Below, one piece after another: positions 1 to 7,310 of a stretch of 24,125 nt of DNA. The notes beneath the pieces were generated by a model. That model did no database searches and was not told the origin of the DNA. It worked only from the letters and a program-made list of their open reading frames with translations. The stretch is from JBHELG01 sp046263195 (GTDB taxonomy: Bacteria > Actinomycetota > Nitriliruptoria > Nitriliruptorales > JAHWKO01), in assembly GCA_046263195.1 (NCBI GenBank), contig JBHELG010000018.1, positions 1 to 24,125 on the forward strand. Reading direction: 5' to 3'. Every line of letters starts with the position of its first letter. The stretch's first letter is position 1. Made by a program: the position numbers and the translations under genes.

Positions 1-2
1 CG

Positions 3-974
3 ACGGGCCGCGGTCTGGTGGTCTTCGTCAATCCGGCCGCCGGCAGCGCCTTCGATCGTGACATCGCCGGTGACATCCGACAGGGCCTGCCCGACGCGCA
101 GGTGGTCGAGCTCGACGAGCGCGACGACCTCGTGGCGGCACTACAGCGGGCCGCCGACAACGGCGCGCTGGCGTTGGGAATGGCGGGGGGGGACGGGTCG
201 CTCAACGCCGCAGCCGGTGTCGCCTACCAGCGGAGGCTGCCGCTCATGGTGATCCCTGCGGGCACCCTGAACCATCTCGCTCGCGACTTGGGGCTCGACA
301 CCGTAGATGAATCGGTGCAGGCAGTGCGACAGGGCGACCTCATAGACATGGACTTGGGGGAGATCGACGGCCGCCCGTTTCTGAATACCGCGAGCTTCGG
401 GAGCTATGCCGAGTTGGTGGACACACGAGAGCAGCTTGAGGAACGGCTCGGAAAGTGGCCGGCCATCGTGGTTGCCCTCGTACGCGTCCTGCGGCGGTCC
501 GAGCCAATGGTCGTCGAACTCGACGGCGAGGAGCTAGCGCTGTGGCTGATTTTCATTGGCAATTGCCGCTACGAACCCGACGGCTTTGCCCCAAGGCGCC
601 GGGAGCGCCTTGGGGACGGCCAGCTCGACGTCCGCCTGGTCGCCGCCAAGCAACCGGGATCGCGGACCCGCTTGATGCTGGCCCTGCTCACCGGCCGGCT
701 GCTTCGCAGCCGCGTCTACGAGCAGCGCTACGTGCGCAGCCTTCGAGTGCGATCGCACCAGGGGCCACTCCGGCTGGCCCGAGACGGGGAGACTTTCGAC
801 GGCTCGGCCGAGTTCACCGTGATCAAGTGCCCCCTTCCGCTCGCCGTCTACGTGCCCCATGCCGAGAGCACCCGCAGTGGTAGCAGTCCAAAGGCCGTCC
901 GAAGTTCACAGATGACCCCACGGCCATGCCGTCATGGTGACGCCGTCCTTCCAGAAGCCTGGGGTAGCGGCTAA
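3..974 (+). CDS. Diacylglycerol kinase-family lipid kinase (5' end outside window)
   Basis: The frame is open to the left edge, so the true start probably lies upstream; GTG at 18 is the first start inside. The DAGK catalytic-domain signature is clear: NPAAGS near the N-terminus, the nucleotide-binding GGDGS loop near residue 60, then IPAGTLNHLARDLGL and FLNTASFGSYAE, matching the family's P-x-GT-x-N-x-FAR and FLN-x-AS-x-G blocks. The family phosphorylates diacylglycerol or related lipids with ATP at the membrane; the substrate cannot be told from sequence. The C-terminal core ends near VYVPH. The last 35 or so residues are polar, low in complexity and not typical of the family, so the tail may follow an unseen frameshift or be lineage-specific. 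Family assignment is firm. Confidence 0.88.
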   Translation, partial: TGRGLVVFVNPAAGSAFDRDIAGDIRQGLPDAQVVELDERDDLVAALQRAADNGALALGMAGGDGSLNAAAGVAYQRRLPLMVIPAGTLNHLARDLGLDTVDESVQAVRQGDLIDMDLGEIDGRPFLNTASFGSYAELVDTREQLEERLGKWPAIVVALVRVLRRSEPMVVELDGEELALWLIFIGNCRYEPDGFAPRRRERLGDGQLDVRLVAAKQPGSRTRLMLALLTGRLLRSRVYEQRYVRSLRVRSHQGPLRLARDGETFDGSAEFTVIKCPLPLAVYVPHAESTRSGSSPKAVRSSQMTPRPCRHGDAVLPEAWGSG

Positions 975-1035
975 ACCAGGAGGAGAAGCGAGCGGGCGGG
1001 GTTGCCGAAACCGTTAAGGAACGCACATCCGACGA

Positions 1036-1271
1036 GACGGGGGCGCCACGGTCACCATGCCGCTGCAGAACCAGTTCTGGGGCGACCGGTACGGGGAGCT
1101 CACCGACCCGTTCGGGCACGGTGGTCGCTCGGGCAGGAGATCGAGAGGTTGAGCGAGGAGGAGCGGCTGAGGGCCGCCAATGATCCCGACGCCATCGCCC
1201 GCGCTCGACTCGAGGCCGAGGCGCTGGAGATCGCCGACCGCACCCGGCAGATGTTCGGCCAGCAGAGCTGA
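1036..1271 (+). pseudogene. PhnB-type VOC (glyoxalase-like) C-terminal remnant, frameshifted
   Basis: One frame reads GGATVTMPLQNQFWGDRYG then ELTDPFGH, the hallmark C-terminal half of PhnB-like VOC proteins. It then runs into nonsense and stops. The frame one base back continues WSLGQEIERLSEEE to a stop at 1271, which is the expected continuation. One missing base near 1121, at the GH-W junction, restores the family pattern. The N-terminal half is absent: a TAA at 1015 closes the frame just upstream, so this is a truncated and frameshifted fragment rather than a gene with one sequencing error. It sits directly before an intact VOC gene, which may once have been its partner. Confidence 0.75.
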
Positions 1272-1290
1272 CCCGAGAGGAGGGCTAGTC

Positions 1291-1734
1291 ATGGCCCAGG
1301 AGTCCTTGCACATCGGACGAAGCGGGTTCGTCTGGCACGAACTCATGTCCAGCGATCCCACACAGTCGGAACGGTTCTACCAGCAGGTCGCGGGACTGAC
1401 GGTGACGCCGCTGGGTGACGGGCCCGACACCTACCTGATGCTGATGGCGGCGGGCCAGCCGGTCGGGGGGATAGCCGGACCCCGGCCCCACCAGGAGGGC
1501 TGGCCGTCCGGCGGACCGGAGGCCCACTGGATCGGGTACCTGGCGACGGATGACGTCGACGCGGCCGCGCGCACCGCCGAGGAACTGGGCGGCGCAGTCC
1601 TCCTGCCCCCCGTGGACATTCCGGGTATGGGCCGGGCCGCGGTGCTCCGGGATCCGCAGGGCGCCGCGTTCGGGATCTTCGCCCCCCAGGCCTCGGACGA
1701 ACCGAGCCCGGACCACGGGGTCAAGGGCCAGTAG
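1291..1734 (+). CDS. VOC family protein (glyoxalase/bleomycin-resistance fold)
   Basis: The protein has 147 residues. ATG at 1291 is chosen because GAGAGGAGG lies about 9 bases upstream, and because the longer in-frame reading from 1180 overlaps the PhnB remnant. The N-terminus SGFVWHELMSSDP followed by ERFYQQVAGL is the typical first beta-alpha-beta-beta-beta unit. GRAAVLRDPQGAAFGIFAP near the C-terminus is the second unit with its usual DP-x-GA-x-F motif. VOC proteins bind a metal and act on small electrophiles or antibiotics, or simply bind ligands; the substrate is not predictable here. The gene is complete and undamaged, unlike both neighbours. Confidence 0.88.
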   Translation: MAQESLHIGRSGFVWHELMSSDPTQSERFYQQVAGLTVTPLGDGPDTYLMLMAAGQPVGGIAGPRPHQEGWPSGGPEAHWIGYLATDDVDAAARTAEELGGAVLLPPVDIPGMGRAAVLRDPQGAAFGIFAPQASDEPSPDHGVKGQ

Positions 1735-1791
1735 GGACGCCTTGCCCCGACAGCCATGACCGGTCCTATCTGCCGTCGGTCGGTGGCTCGG

Positions 1792-2238
1792 TCAGAGAAC
1801 TCTCTTGTTGAGGACGCGGTACTTGATGGAGTGACACCGGCCCCCTCGATCGCCCGAACGGGCTCGAGCTCGAGGTCGGGACCGAGTCTCTCGAACAGCC
1901 GCGAACCGCCCCCGAGGATCAGCGGGACGATGTGCAGCTCGAGCTCGTCAACGAGCCCCTCCGCCAGGTACTGGTTGATCACGCTGGCACCGCCGCCGAT
2001 GACGACGTCATTCCCGGCCGCCGCTGTGCGGGCCTGGTCGAGGGCGGACTCGATCCCCTCGGTCACAAAGACAAACGTCGTGTCCGCGAGCGTCAGCGGC
2101 TCGCGCTCGTGATGCGTGACGACGAACACGGGCATGTGGAACGGCGGCTCCTCACCCCACCACCCCAGCCACGGATCGTCACCCCAGGGCCCGGGCCGCC
2201 GCCGAACTTCCCGCGGCCCATGATCTCCGCCGTCGTTG
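1792..2238 (-). pseudogene. Dihydrofolate reductase-like (RibD C-terminal fold) remnant, truncated with two frameshifts
   Basis: Read on the minus strand, the middle part (PPFHMPVFVVTHHEREPLTL, GIESALDQAR, DVVIGGGASVINQYLAEG, VDELELHIVPLILGGGSRLF) is a clear dihydrofolate-reductase-family protein of the small actinobacterial type. A frameshift near 2200 separates this from its upstream continuation AEIMGRGKFGGG. A second near 1826 separates GAGVT from the proper ending IKYRVLNKRVL, which stops at 1792. Both fit loss of one base. About the first 50 residues, including the usual SLDG motif, are missing because homology stops at about 2238, where a gene on the opposite strand begins. The product would not be functional. 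Confidence 0.78.
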
Positions 2239-2786
2239 CTGAACTGAAGCGGGATCACCCTGAGTTCCGCGTGTACTACTCCCAGTGGCCACTGCTTGGC
2301 AAGCACACGGTGCGGCCTCCAATCCTCAAGGACAGCGGGGTCAAACCGGAGGGATGGCCCGCTAAGTATCACGCTGCTCTGACGGCTGGAGATGCCGATG
2401 CGATCGCAGAAGCCTTCGAACCAGGTGGTTACTTCCGGGAGCCGTCCGGAGCTGATTTCGTCCACGGCGGCGACGACCTACACCCGTTCTTCAAGATGTT
2501 CTTCAGCGCCGGTGGCGGCATCCATCTGGAGCACTGCGCGATCACCGACGACGGGACGCGCTGCTGCCTCGAGTACAACTGCGTGCAATGGGGCGACGTG
2601 AAGATCCCGCCCCAAGCGGGCATCGGTGTCTACGAACGCGCGCCTTCTGGCAAGTTGCGGGCGGCCCGGGTGTACGACGACGTCGAGCCGCCTGAGTTCG
2701 CGCAACTTGGTATCGCGATTCCTGACTCGACCAAGTTCGAACCTCTCCGGGCGCACCTGCGCGCGGAGACCAGCCGTTCCTTCTAA
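2221..2786 (+). pseudogene. NTF2/SnoaL-like protein, 5'-truncated
   Basis: From about residue VVAELKRDHPEF the frame encodes a long NTF2-like (SnoaL fold) protein, including LTAGDADAIAEAFEPGGYFR, GGGIHLEHCAITDDG and an ending in RVYDDVEPPEF. From memory of the family, relatives carry roughly 100 further N-terminal residues. Here homology begins abruptly at about 2233, exactly where the minus-strand reductase remnant ends. The ATG at 2221 lies inside the reductase-derived sequence and has no ribosome binding site, so translation from it is doubtful. The longer reading from 1932 is only the antisense of the reductase. Molecular role is unknown; fold assignment is fairly confident. Confidence 0.68.
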
Positions 2787-2819
2787 GGGTATCTGGTCAC
2801 GGCGACACTTCCTTGGGAC

Positions 2820-3170
2820 CTAGGAGAAACCAGGCATCTCGACGCCGCCCTGGGGAACTACGACTTCAATTCCCCCGCCCACATTCGGACCAACTGCCAG
2901 CGCCGCGCGCGTCACGAAGGGCGTTCCAGGTTTGAGGACGGCCGACTCGATGAAATCGGCATTCAGGTGCAGTGAGCCGGTGAAGTGCTGTGAGCGGTAC
3001 TGGCTGCCTCAGTCGTGGCGCACCGAGATGCCGGTGCCACATCGCCAGCCAGGCTTCCGAAGCGGTTGACAACGGCGTCGTAGACAGGTTGCAGGGCAGC
3101 GAAGCGGGGGCCCACTCGGCCACCTGCGCCCAAGCTTCGGCGGTGTAGTGGTCGAGGCCAGCTCAGTCAT
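2820..3170 (-). pseudogene. Unrecognised protein, broken by about three single-base frameshifts
   Basis: Three minus-strand frames carry protein-like segments that join end to end: ATG at 3168-3170 after AAGGAG, then LDHYTAEAWAQVAEWAP, then RFAALQPVYDAVVNRF, then QYRSQHFTGSLHLNADFI continuing through GPNVGGGIEVVVPQGGVEM to a TAG at 2820. Each join needs one base restored, one of them inside a C-run. The rebuilt product is about 116 residues. The GGGIEVVVP ending resembles the C-termini of some ADP-ribosyltransferase-like toxin domains, but I cannot identify catalytic residues and do not assign a function. No single open frame covers the gene, so it is annotated as broken. Confidence 0.5.
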
Positions 3171-3397
3171 GAGATCTCCTTGCAACAAAGTGGGCGGTGC
3201 CGCTGACCCGGACCGACAGCCCCAAATTGGGCTGGCCTCACACCATCGTGGTACGACCTGACCGACTGGCGGCAGACGGGGGAGCGCTCGGTGCCACGTG
3301 CTCGTAGCTGCTGAATGTGCATTGCCCAGAGCATCTCGAGCTGTGGCACTCTCGCTCGTGTTCCCTCCCACTCCCACCAGGCCGAATCGGAGGATCG

Positions 3398-3910
3398 GTG
3401 ACACCCGAACCGGGTACCCGGCAGGGTGAGTTCCTCGAACGCCCCCTCGATCCTCGGATCGTCCTCGTGTGGCGGATCATGCTCGCCGTCGCCGTGGCCT
3501 TTCCGCTCCTGGCTGCTGCCGCCCTGGCGTTTCTGTTCCTCGCCGGGCTGGGCTGGTTGGTCTCGCTCGCAGGTCTTGCTCTGATCGCGTTGCTCGTTGC
3601 GTGGTACCCACGCGCCCGCTACGACCGGTGGCGCTGGCAGCTCGGCCCGCTCGCGCTGGAGCTTCGACATGGGGTGGTGGTGCATCAGCGGGAGGCGGTG
3701 CCCTACTTCCGCATTCAGCAGATCGACATCACCCGGGACCCCTTCGATCGAATGCTCGGCCTCGCCAGTCTTCGGGTGACCACAGCCTCGGCGACGGGTA
3801 ACGCGACGATCCCTGGCATCGCCGCCGCCGAAGCGCCGCTTGTCCGGGGAGAGCTCCTCGCTCGTGCCGCCGTGGAGGTCTCCAAGGGTGAGATCAACGA
3901 TGCCGTCTGA
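3398..3910 (+). CDS. Bacterial PH-domain membrane protein (YdbS-like)
   Basis: The protein has 170 residues. GTG at 3398 is preferred because CGGAGGA lies 4-5 bases upstream; the longer frame from 3317 has no such site. Two adjacent hydrophobic helices (about residues 25-48 and 51-68) are followed by a bPH2 (DUF304) domain with the family signature GVVVHQREAVPYFRIQQIDI then DRMLGLASLRVTTAS. The protein is inner-membrane with the PH domain probably cytoplasmic. It overlaps the next gene by 11 bases, so the two are translated together, as in the YdbS/YdbT pairs of other bacteria. The biochemical role of these pairs is poorly defined. Confidence 0.85.
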   Translation: MTPEPGTRQGEFLERPLDPRIVLVWRIMLAVAVAFPLLAAAALAFLFLAGLGWLVSLAGLALIALLVAWYPRARYDRWRWQLGPLALELRHGVVVHQREAVPYFRIQQIDITRDPFDRMLGLASLRVTTASATGNATIPGIAAAEAPLVRGELLARAAVEVSKGEINDAV

Positions 3911-5438
3911 TCCCCGGCGCGAGCCCCACCAGGCCTCGCCCTTCGCACGAGCACGTCGGCTCCATCCGGCGTCGATGCTGCTCGGACTCAACCTCCGTCA
4001 ACTGGTCCAGCTCTTCGTCTTCCCAGCCTTGGCCAGCCCCGCTGGAGCTCAGGCCGCAACAATGGTCCTCGTCCTGGTAGGGATTGTCGGGCTGGTCCTG
4101 CGGATCCTGGGGTGGTGGCGCTTCCACTACTCCTTCGACGGGGACGTTTTGCGCGTCGACGCAGGCGTGCTCACGCGCAACCACCGTGCCCTCCACGTCG
4201 ACCGAATCCAGCAGGTGGAGGTGGACCGCAGCATGCTGCAGCGTCTCTTGGGCCTCGCGGAGCTGCGGGTCGAGACGGCCGGTACCTCCGCGGAGGTGGA
4301 GGTCGACCTGAGGGTGGTGACCGCGGCGGAAGCCCGGGCGCTCGAGGAGGCTATCCGTGCCGCTAGGGCGCGGGCGACTCTTCTCGTCGGCCCCCATGCG
4401 CCCGACGTCGACGAGCGTGAACCTCTCGAGCCCCGCCGACGTGAGGTGCTCCGCGTCCCACTCCGACATGTCATCATCGCTTCGCTCACCGGGTCCCGGC
4501 TGCTCGTCTTCCCAGCCGTCATGGGCGGGGCCTTCGAGTTGGCCGGAGAGAACCTCGATGAGTGGTTCGAGACGGCCCTCGAGCAGCTGAGAGTTCGCGC
4601 GTGGGTGGGCTTGGGCGAGACCCTCGATCCGCTCACCATCGGACTCGCCGCCGTCGCGGTGGTTGCGCTATGGCTGGTCACCGCGATCGTCGTAGGGGTC
4701 CTGCGCGACGCGGAGTTCGCGATCGAGCAGGTTGAGGAGGATCTGCACGTCTCGCGGGGCCTACTGTCCACCCGAGACTCGGTGCTGCCCCTATGGCGCA
4801 TACAGCTGGTTCAGGTCCACCGCAATTGGCTGCGGAGCCTGCTCGGATATGTGGCCGTACGCGTCTACTCGGCTGGTGGGTCTGCTCAGGCGGATCGGCG
4901 GGTCACCATCCCGCTGCTACCCGCTGCGCACGTGAACTCCGTCATCCGCGAGCTCTACCCGGACTCACCAGGCATGCCGGAGCTGACCGGCCACCCCCGG
5001 TCCGCGATGCGACGCGCCATCCTCCGCTGGCTGCGCCCATCCGCGGCGCTGGTCGCGGCCGTCTGGTTGCCGCCGTTCGTCTGGTTGGAGCCCCTGCGGG
5101 TGCCGGTGCTCGGTTTGCTGCCGGCAGGGGTGGTCCTGGGCGTCGCCGAGTATCGGCAACTGGCTCACGGCATGACGGAGCGGATCATCGCCTCCCGACG
5201 GGGGGCGCTACAGATCACGATCAGCCTGGCGCCTGTCGCGAAAGTCCAGGCCGTCACGATCCGTGCGAACTGGTTCCAGCGACGGCTCGATCTGGCCACG
5301 GTTCGCGTGCACCTCGCCGGACCAGGGGGGGACGTCGAGGTCTCCGACGCCGCGACTGACGACGCCCGGGCACTGCAAGAGCGGCTGTCGTGGTCACCGA
5401 GTCGATGGGCAAGGCCCAAGTCAAGCGGCGCTCTCTAA
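3900..5438 (+). CDS. Multi-PH-domain membrane protein (YdbT-like)
   Basis: The protein has 512 residues. ATG at 3900 follows AAGGGTGAG and overlaps the end of the upstream PH gene by 11 bases. Three bPH2 units are visible, each with the GxLxRxxxxLPxxRIQxVxxxRxxxQRLLGxxxVRVxxAG pattern: around residues 95-150 (HVDRIQQVEVDRS), 290-350 (LPLWRIQLVQVHRN then LLGYVAVRVYSAGG), and 430-490 (KVQAVTIRANWFQRRLDLA). Paired transmembrane segments precede each unit. The architecture and length match YdbT-type proteins. With its partner it probably forms one membrane complex. No damage is seen across this long frame, which contrasts with the broken genes on either side. Confidence 0.86.
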   Translation: MPSDPRREPHQASPFARARRLHPASMLLGLNLRQLVQLFVFPALASPAGAQAATMVLVLVGIVGLVLRILGWWRFHYSFDGDVLRVDAGVLTRNHRALHVDRIQQVEVDRSMLQRLLGLAELRVETAGTSAEVEVDLRVVTAAEARALEEAIRAARARATLLVGPHAPDVDEREPLEPRRREVLRVPLRHVIIASLTGSRLLVFPAVMGGAFELAGENLDEWFETALEQLRVRAWVGLGETLDPLTIGLAAVAVVALWLVTAIVVGVLRDAEFAIEQVEEDLHVSRGLLSTRDSVLPLWRIQLVQVHRNWLRSLLGYVAVRVYSAGGSAQADRRVTIPLLPAAHVNSVIRELYPDSPGMPELTGHPRSAMRRAILRWLRPSAALVAAVWLPPFVWLEPLRVPVLGLLPAGVVLGVAEYRQLAHGMTERIIASRRGALQITISLAPVAKVQAVTIRANWFQRRLDLATVRVHLAGPGGDVEVSDAATDDARALQERLSWSPSRWARPKSSGAL

Positions 5439-5524
5439 TCCCGGAGTCCGTGATCGCGCCCCGGCCGTCGCGGTCGCCTAGAGCTGCGGTAGCGGCTGAA
5501 TAACGCCACCCGGAGCGCAACCTG

Positions 5525-5623
5525 TCACCCCCAGAAGATGTTGGTGGGGTCGGAGTCGATCTCGTCGAGCAGGTCCTGAAGATTGGGAGTGGGCTCGGCG
5601 AGGTCGTACTCACACTGGGGCAC
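5525..5623 (-). CDS. Small acidic ORF downstream of the HTH regulator
   Basis: A 32-residue frame begins at GTG (5621-5623), with GAGGA about 8 bases upstream, and reads through a strongly acidic stretch (EYDLAEPTPNLQDLLDEIDS) to the ending DPTNIFWG. It lies in the same frame as the regulator, separated by the regulator's TAG and about 30 bases, so it could be a translated downstream microprotein or the residue of a longer C-terminal tail. The composition looks coding. I do not recognise it, and no partner is obvious apart from the regulator. Confidence 0.42.
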   Translation of the reverse strand: MPQCEYDLAEPTPNLQDLLDEIDSDPTNIFWG

Positions 5624-5653
5624 ATGCAGTCCTCGGCGTCGACCTTTCCGCGC

Positions 5654-6352
5654 CTAGCGGACCAGTGCGCGCAGCGAGACGCAGCAGTCGCCTGGCCTAC
5701 AGGCGAGGACTGCCTCGACAGTCTTGTTTCCGAGTCCTCGGAGGAGCCCGTCGATGAAGGCCTGGTTGATGTGGCACATGAGCTCGGGGGCCTGCTGAGC
5801 GAGCGCGTGGAAGGGGCAGTTGCGCAGTGCCAGGACTCCTGGGTCCTCGCTGTAGGGCTCGAATCCCTGCTCCTCGAGAACGTCCCGGGCGACGGTGAGA
5901 GCTCGCTCGGCACCAAGGGGCCGTAAGCGTCGCTCACGACGAACCCTCTCCCCCAGAGCGTGCCCCCGCTCGCGGGCGACCCGCATTGCGGCGGCCCGAG
6001 CAGGCTCGTCTGGTTGTTCTGAGCGGATGGCCTCGAGCAGCAACTCGCCGGCGAGGTTGTAGCGGCGTTCTGGGATGCTGACCTCGATGTGCATTTCGGA
6101 GGGCTCGTAGTACTTCACGCTGCGGCCCGCGCCGGGCCCTGAGCGTCCGGGCGGGCGGGCGTAGTGGGCGTTGAGCAGGCGGTGCTCCAACAGCTTGTCG
6201 AGGTGGAAGGCGGCGAGCTTGCGCGAGATGCCGAGTTCGGCGGCCACATCGTCTCGGCTGACCGAGCGCCGGGCATGACGGACGAACTCGAAGACTCGTC
6301 GTCGTCGCGGCTCGTCGAGGGCCGCGACGCTGCTGACACCGTTCTTCTGCAC
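5654..6352 (-). CDS. Winged-helix regulator with C-terminal cysteine cluster (possible metal or Fe-S sensor)
   Basis: The protein has 232 residues. Residues 12-60 form a winged helix-turn-helix of the ArsR/SufR type (RRRRVFEFVRHA, then VSRDDVAAELGISRKLAAFH as the recognition region). The C-terminal third carries cysteines at about 179 (NCPFH), 193 (LMCHIN), 218, 223 and 224 (ACRPGDCC), spaced as in regulators that hold a metal or an Fe-S cluster; SufR is the best known analogue. The ligand is inferred, not shown. GTG at 6350-6352 is the only in-frame start available upstream of the HTH. It is preceded by TACACT exactly 6 bases away, which suggests a leaderless transcript. The gene diverges from the zinc-ribbon gene at 6517. 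Confidence 0.78.
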   Translation of the reverse strand: MQKNGVSSVAALDEPRRRRVFEFVRHARRSVSRDDVAAELGISRKLAAFHLDKLLEHRLLNAHYARPPGRSGPGAGRSVKYYEPSEMHIEVSIPERRYNLAGELLLEAIRSEQPDEPARAAAMRVARERGHALGERVRRERRLRPLGAERALTVARDVLEEQGFEPYSEDPGVLALRNCPFHALAQQAPELMCHINQAFIDGLLRGLGNKTVEAVLACRPGDCCVSLRALVR

Positions 6353-6358
6353 CTCCTG

Positions 6359-6364
6359 AGTGTA
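6359..6364 (-). promoter_or_regulatory. Candidate -10 element for a leaderless mRNA
   Basis: On the minus strand TACACT (matching TANNNT) ends 6 bases before the regulator's GTG, which would place transcription start on the G of the start codon. That spacing is the known leaderless architecture of many actinobacterial genes. The AGGAG directly abutting the GTG has no spacing to act as a ribosome binding site, which supports this reading. No good -35 is visible. Confidence 0.4.
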
Positions 6365-6411
6365 ACACCAATAGAATCGGGCGAAACTTCACTGACGGTG
6401 GCTTCGAGGTC

Positions 6412-6499
6412 TAACGCCTGTATCGGTTTGCTTAATTCGCTTGACGCGAGAAGAGGAGGGAGGGCAACGTCCGTCTAAGACAAACGACCGTAGGCGTTA
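6412..6499 (+). repeat. Spaced inverted repeat in the divergent promoter region
   Basis: TAACGCCT at 6412-6419 and its exact reverse complement AGGCGTTA at 6492-6499 lie about 72 bases apart between the two divergent genes; the second arm is just upstream of the GGAGGGG ribosome binding site for 6517. They could be two half-operators for the cysteine-rich regulator. Eight bases is short, so chance is possible. Confidence 0.3.
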
Positions 6500-6516
6500 T
6501 AGCGGAGGGGCTTCCC

Positions 6517-6897
6517 ATGGCGAAGCTAGCGGTCAAGGCCGTGTGCCGCACGTGTGGCCCAGTGGAGCCTTCCGTGTCGGACCTGCGGTGCGAGGCACGA
6601 GGGAGCCAGGGGATCTTCGAATTCGTCTGCCCCTTCTGTGGCCGACTCGTACTCGTCGCGACAGAGCCCTGGCGAGCCCTCGCGCTGCAGGCCACTGGAG
6701 CCGCACGCATGACCGGCCCAGTTCCCTTCGAGTTGCTGGAACCCCACCAAGGGCCACCGGTCATCTGGGACGAGGTCCTCGATGCCCACCTCGCGCTCGG
6801 GCAAGACGACCTTCCTCAGGCCGAACTCGTCCCTGCCACCAATCTGGTTGCAGCAGCCCGGCCTGCCCGCCGACTCATCGGTGGCCCGGACCGCTGA
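6517..6897 (+). CDS. Small zinc-ribbon protein of unknown function
   Basis: The protein has 126 residues. ATG follows GGAGGGG at a spacing of 8. Two cysteine pairs, CRTC at residues 10-13 and CPFC at 38-41, form a rubredoxin-like zinc ribbon. The remainder includes GPVPFELLEPHQGPPVIWDE and LDAHLALGQDD, a conserved tail seen in uncharacterised zinc-ribbon proteins of high-GC actinobacteria. The protein lacks a signal peptide or membrane segment and should be cytoplasmic. It diverges from the cysteine-rich regulator, which may control it. No function is known to me. Confidence 0.75.
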   Translation: MAKLAVKAVCRTCGPVEPSVSDLRCEARGSQGIFEFVCPFCGRLVLVATEPWRALALQATGAARMTGPVPFELLEPHQGPPVIWDEVLDAHLALGQDDLPQAELVPATNLVAAARPARRLIGGPDR

Positions 6898-7119
6898 TGT
6901 TTTGAGAGCCACGGGCAGTGAGGGTCGCCGCTCGCCCAGGAAAGAGGAGAAGAGGAGGAGACCTGCCATCCTCGCGTCGCTCATGACGCTCGGTGTGGTG
7001 CTGACCGCCTGCGCCTCGGGCCCAAGCATCACCCCCACGGCCGCCCAAGGCCACGCATCTTCGACTACGACGAAGAGAACGACGAAGACCGCGACGGTCT
7101 GCTCGGCGACATCCTGTAG
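6881..7119 (+). pseudogene. Lipoprotein-like ORF with probable frameshift
   Basis: Starting at GTG 6881 or TTG 6902, one frame encodes a basic n-region (RRSPRKEEKRRR), a hydrophobic stretch and a lipobox (VVLTAC), then GPSITPTAA, as expected of a secreted lipoprotein. After about 7045 this frame turns into Thr/Ser/Arg-rich sequence. The frame one base back instead gives RIFDYDEENDEDRDGLLG and stops at TAG 7117, a far more protein-like acidic ending just before a terminator. One deleted base would join them. The start overlaps the zinc-ribbon gene by up to 17 bases. The assignment is tentative, and the two segments may be unrelated. Confidence 0.35.
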
Positions 7120-7139
7120 AGACCGCAGGTAGAAGCGGC

Positions 7140-7172
7140 AACGGGGCCACGCGCTGAAACGTGGTCCCGTTT
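7140..7172 (+). terminator. Rho-independent-like hairpin
   Basis: A 12-bp stem (AACGGGGCCACG at 7140-7151 with CGTGGTCCCGTT at 7160-7171, one G-T pair) encloses an 8-base loop and runs into a short T-rich stretch. It lies about 20 bases after the stop at 7119 and would end transcripts coming from 6517. Confidence 0.6.
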
Positions 7173-7310
7173 CTGCTCATCAAGGATGCGAACTCGACCA
7201 GACCTCCTCTAGGCCCCCCTCTTCCACGCGCCGAATCATCCACCTTCAGACGTGACTCCGGGCGGTGCCTCTCGAGCTGGAGCCACGTTGCTCCCGGTCG
7301 GCGGGGCTGG

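Noticed and set aside
1431..2465. A 344-codon minus-strand ORF across the VOC gene and the reductase remnant
   Set aside because: Only its middle part is reductase-like. The rest is antisense to VOC and NTF2-like sequence and is held open by GC bias.
3292..3350. GTGCCAC/GTGGCAC inverted pair before the PH-domain genes
   Set aside because: Seven-base arms more than 40 bases apart are expected by chance in high-GC DNA.
3167..3991. A 274-codon minus-strand ORF opposite the first PH-domain gene
   Set aside because: The sequence is Arg/Gly/Glu-rich without motifs, while the plus strand has a clear PH-domain gene with a ribosome binding site.
5254..5937. A minus-strand ORF through the regulator's C-terminus
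   Set aside because: Ser/Thr/Pro/Arg-rich shadow frame of the regulator and the small acidic ORF; no motif.
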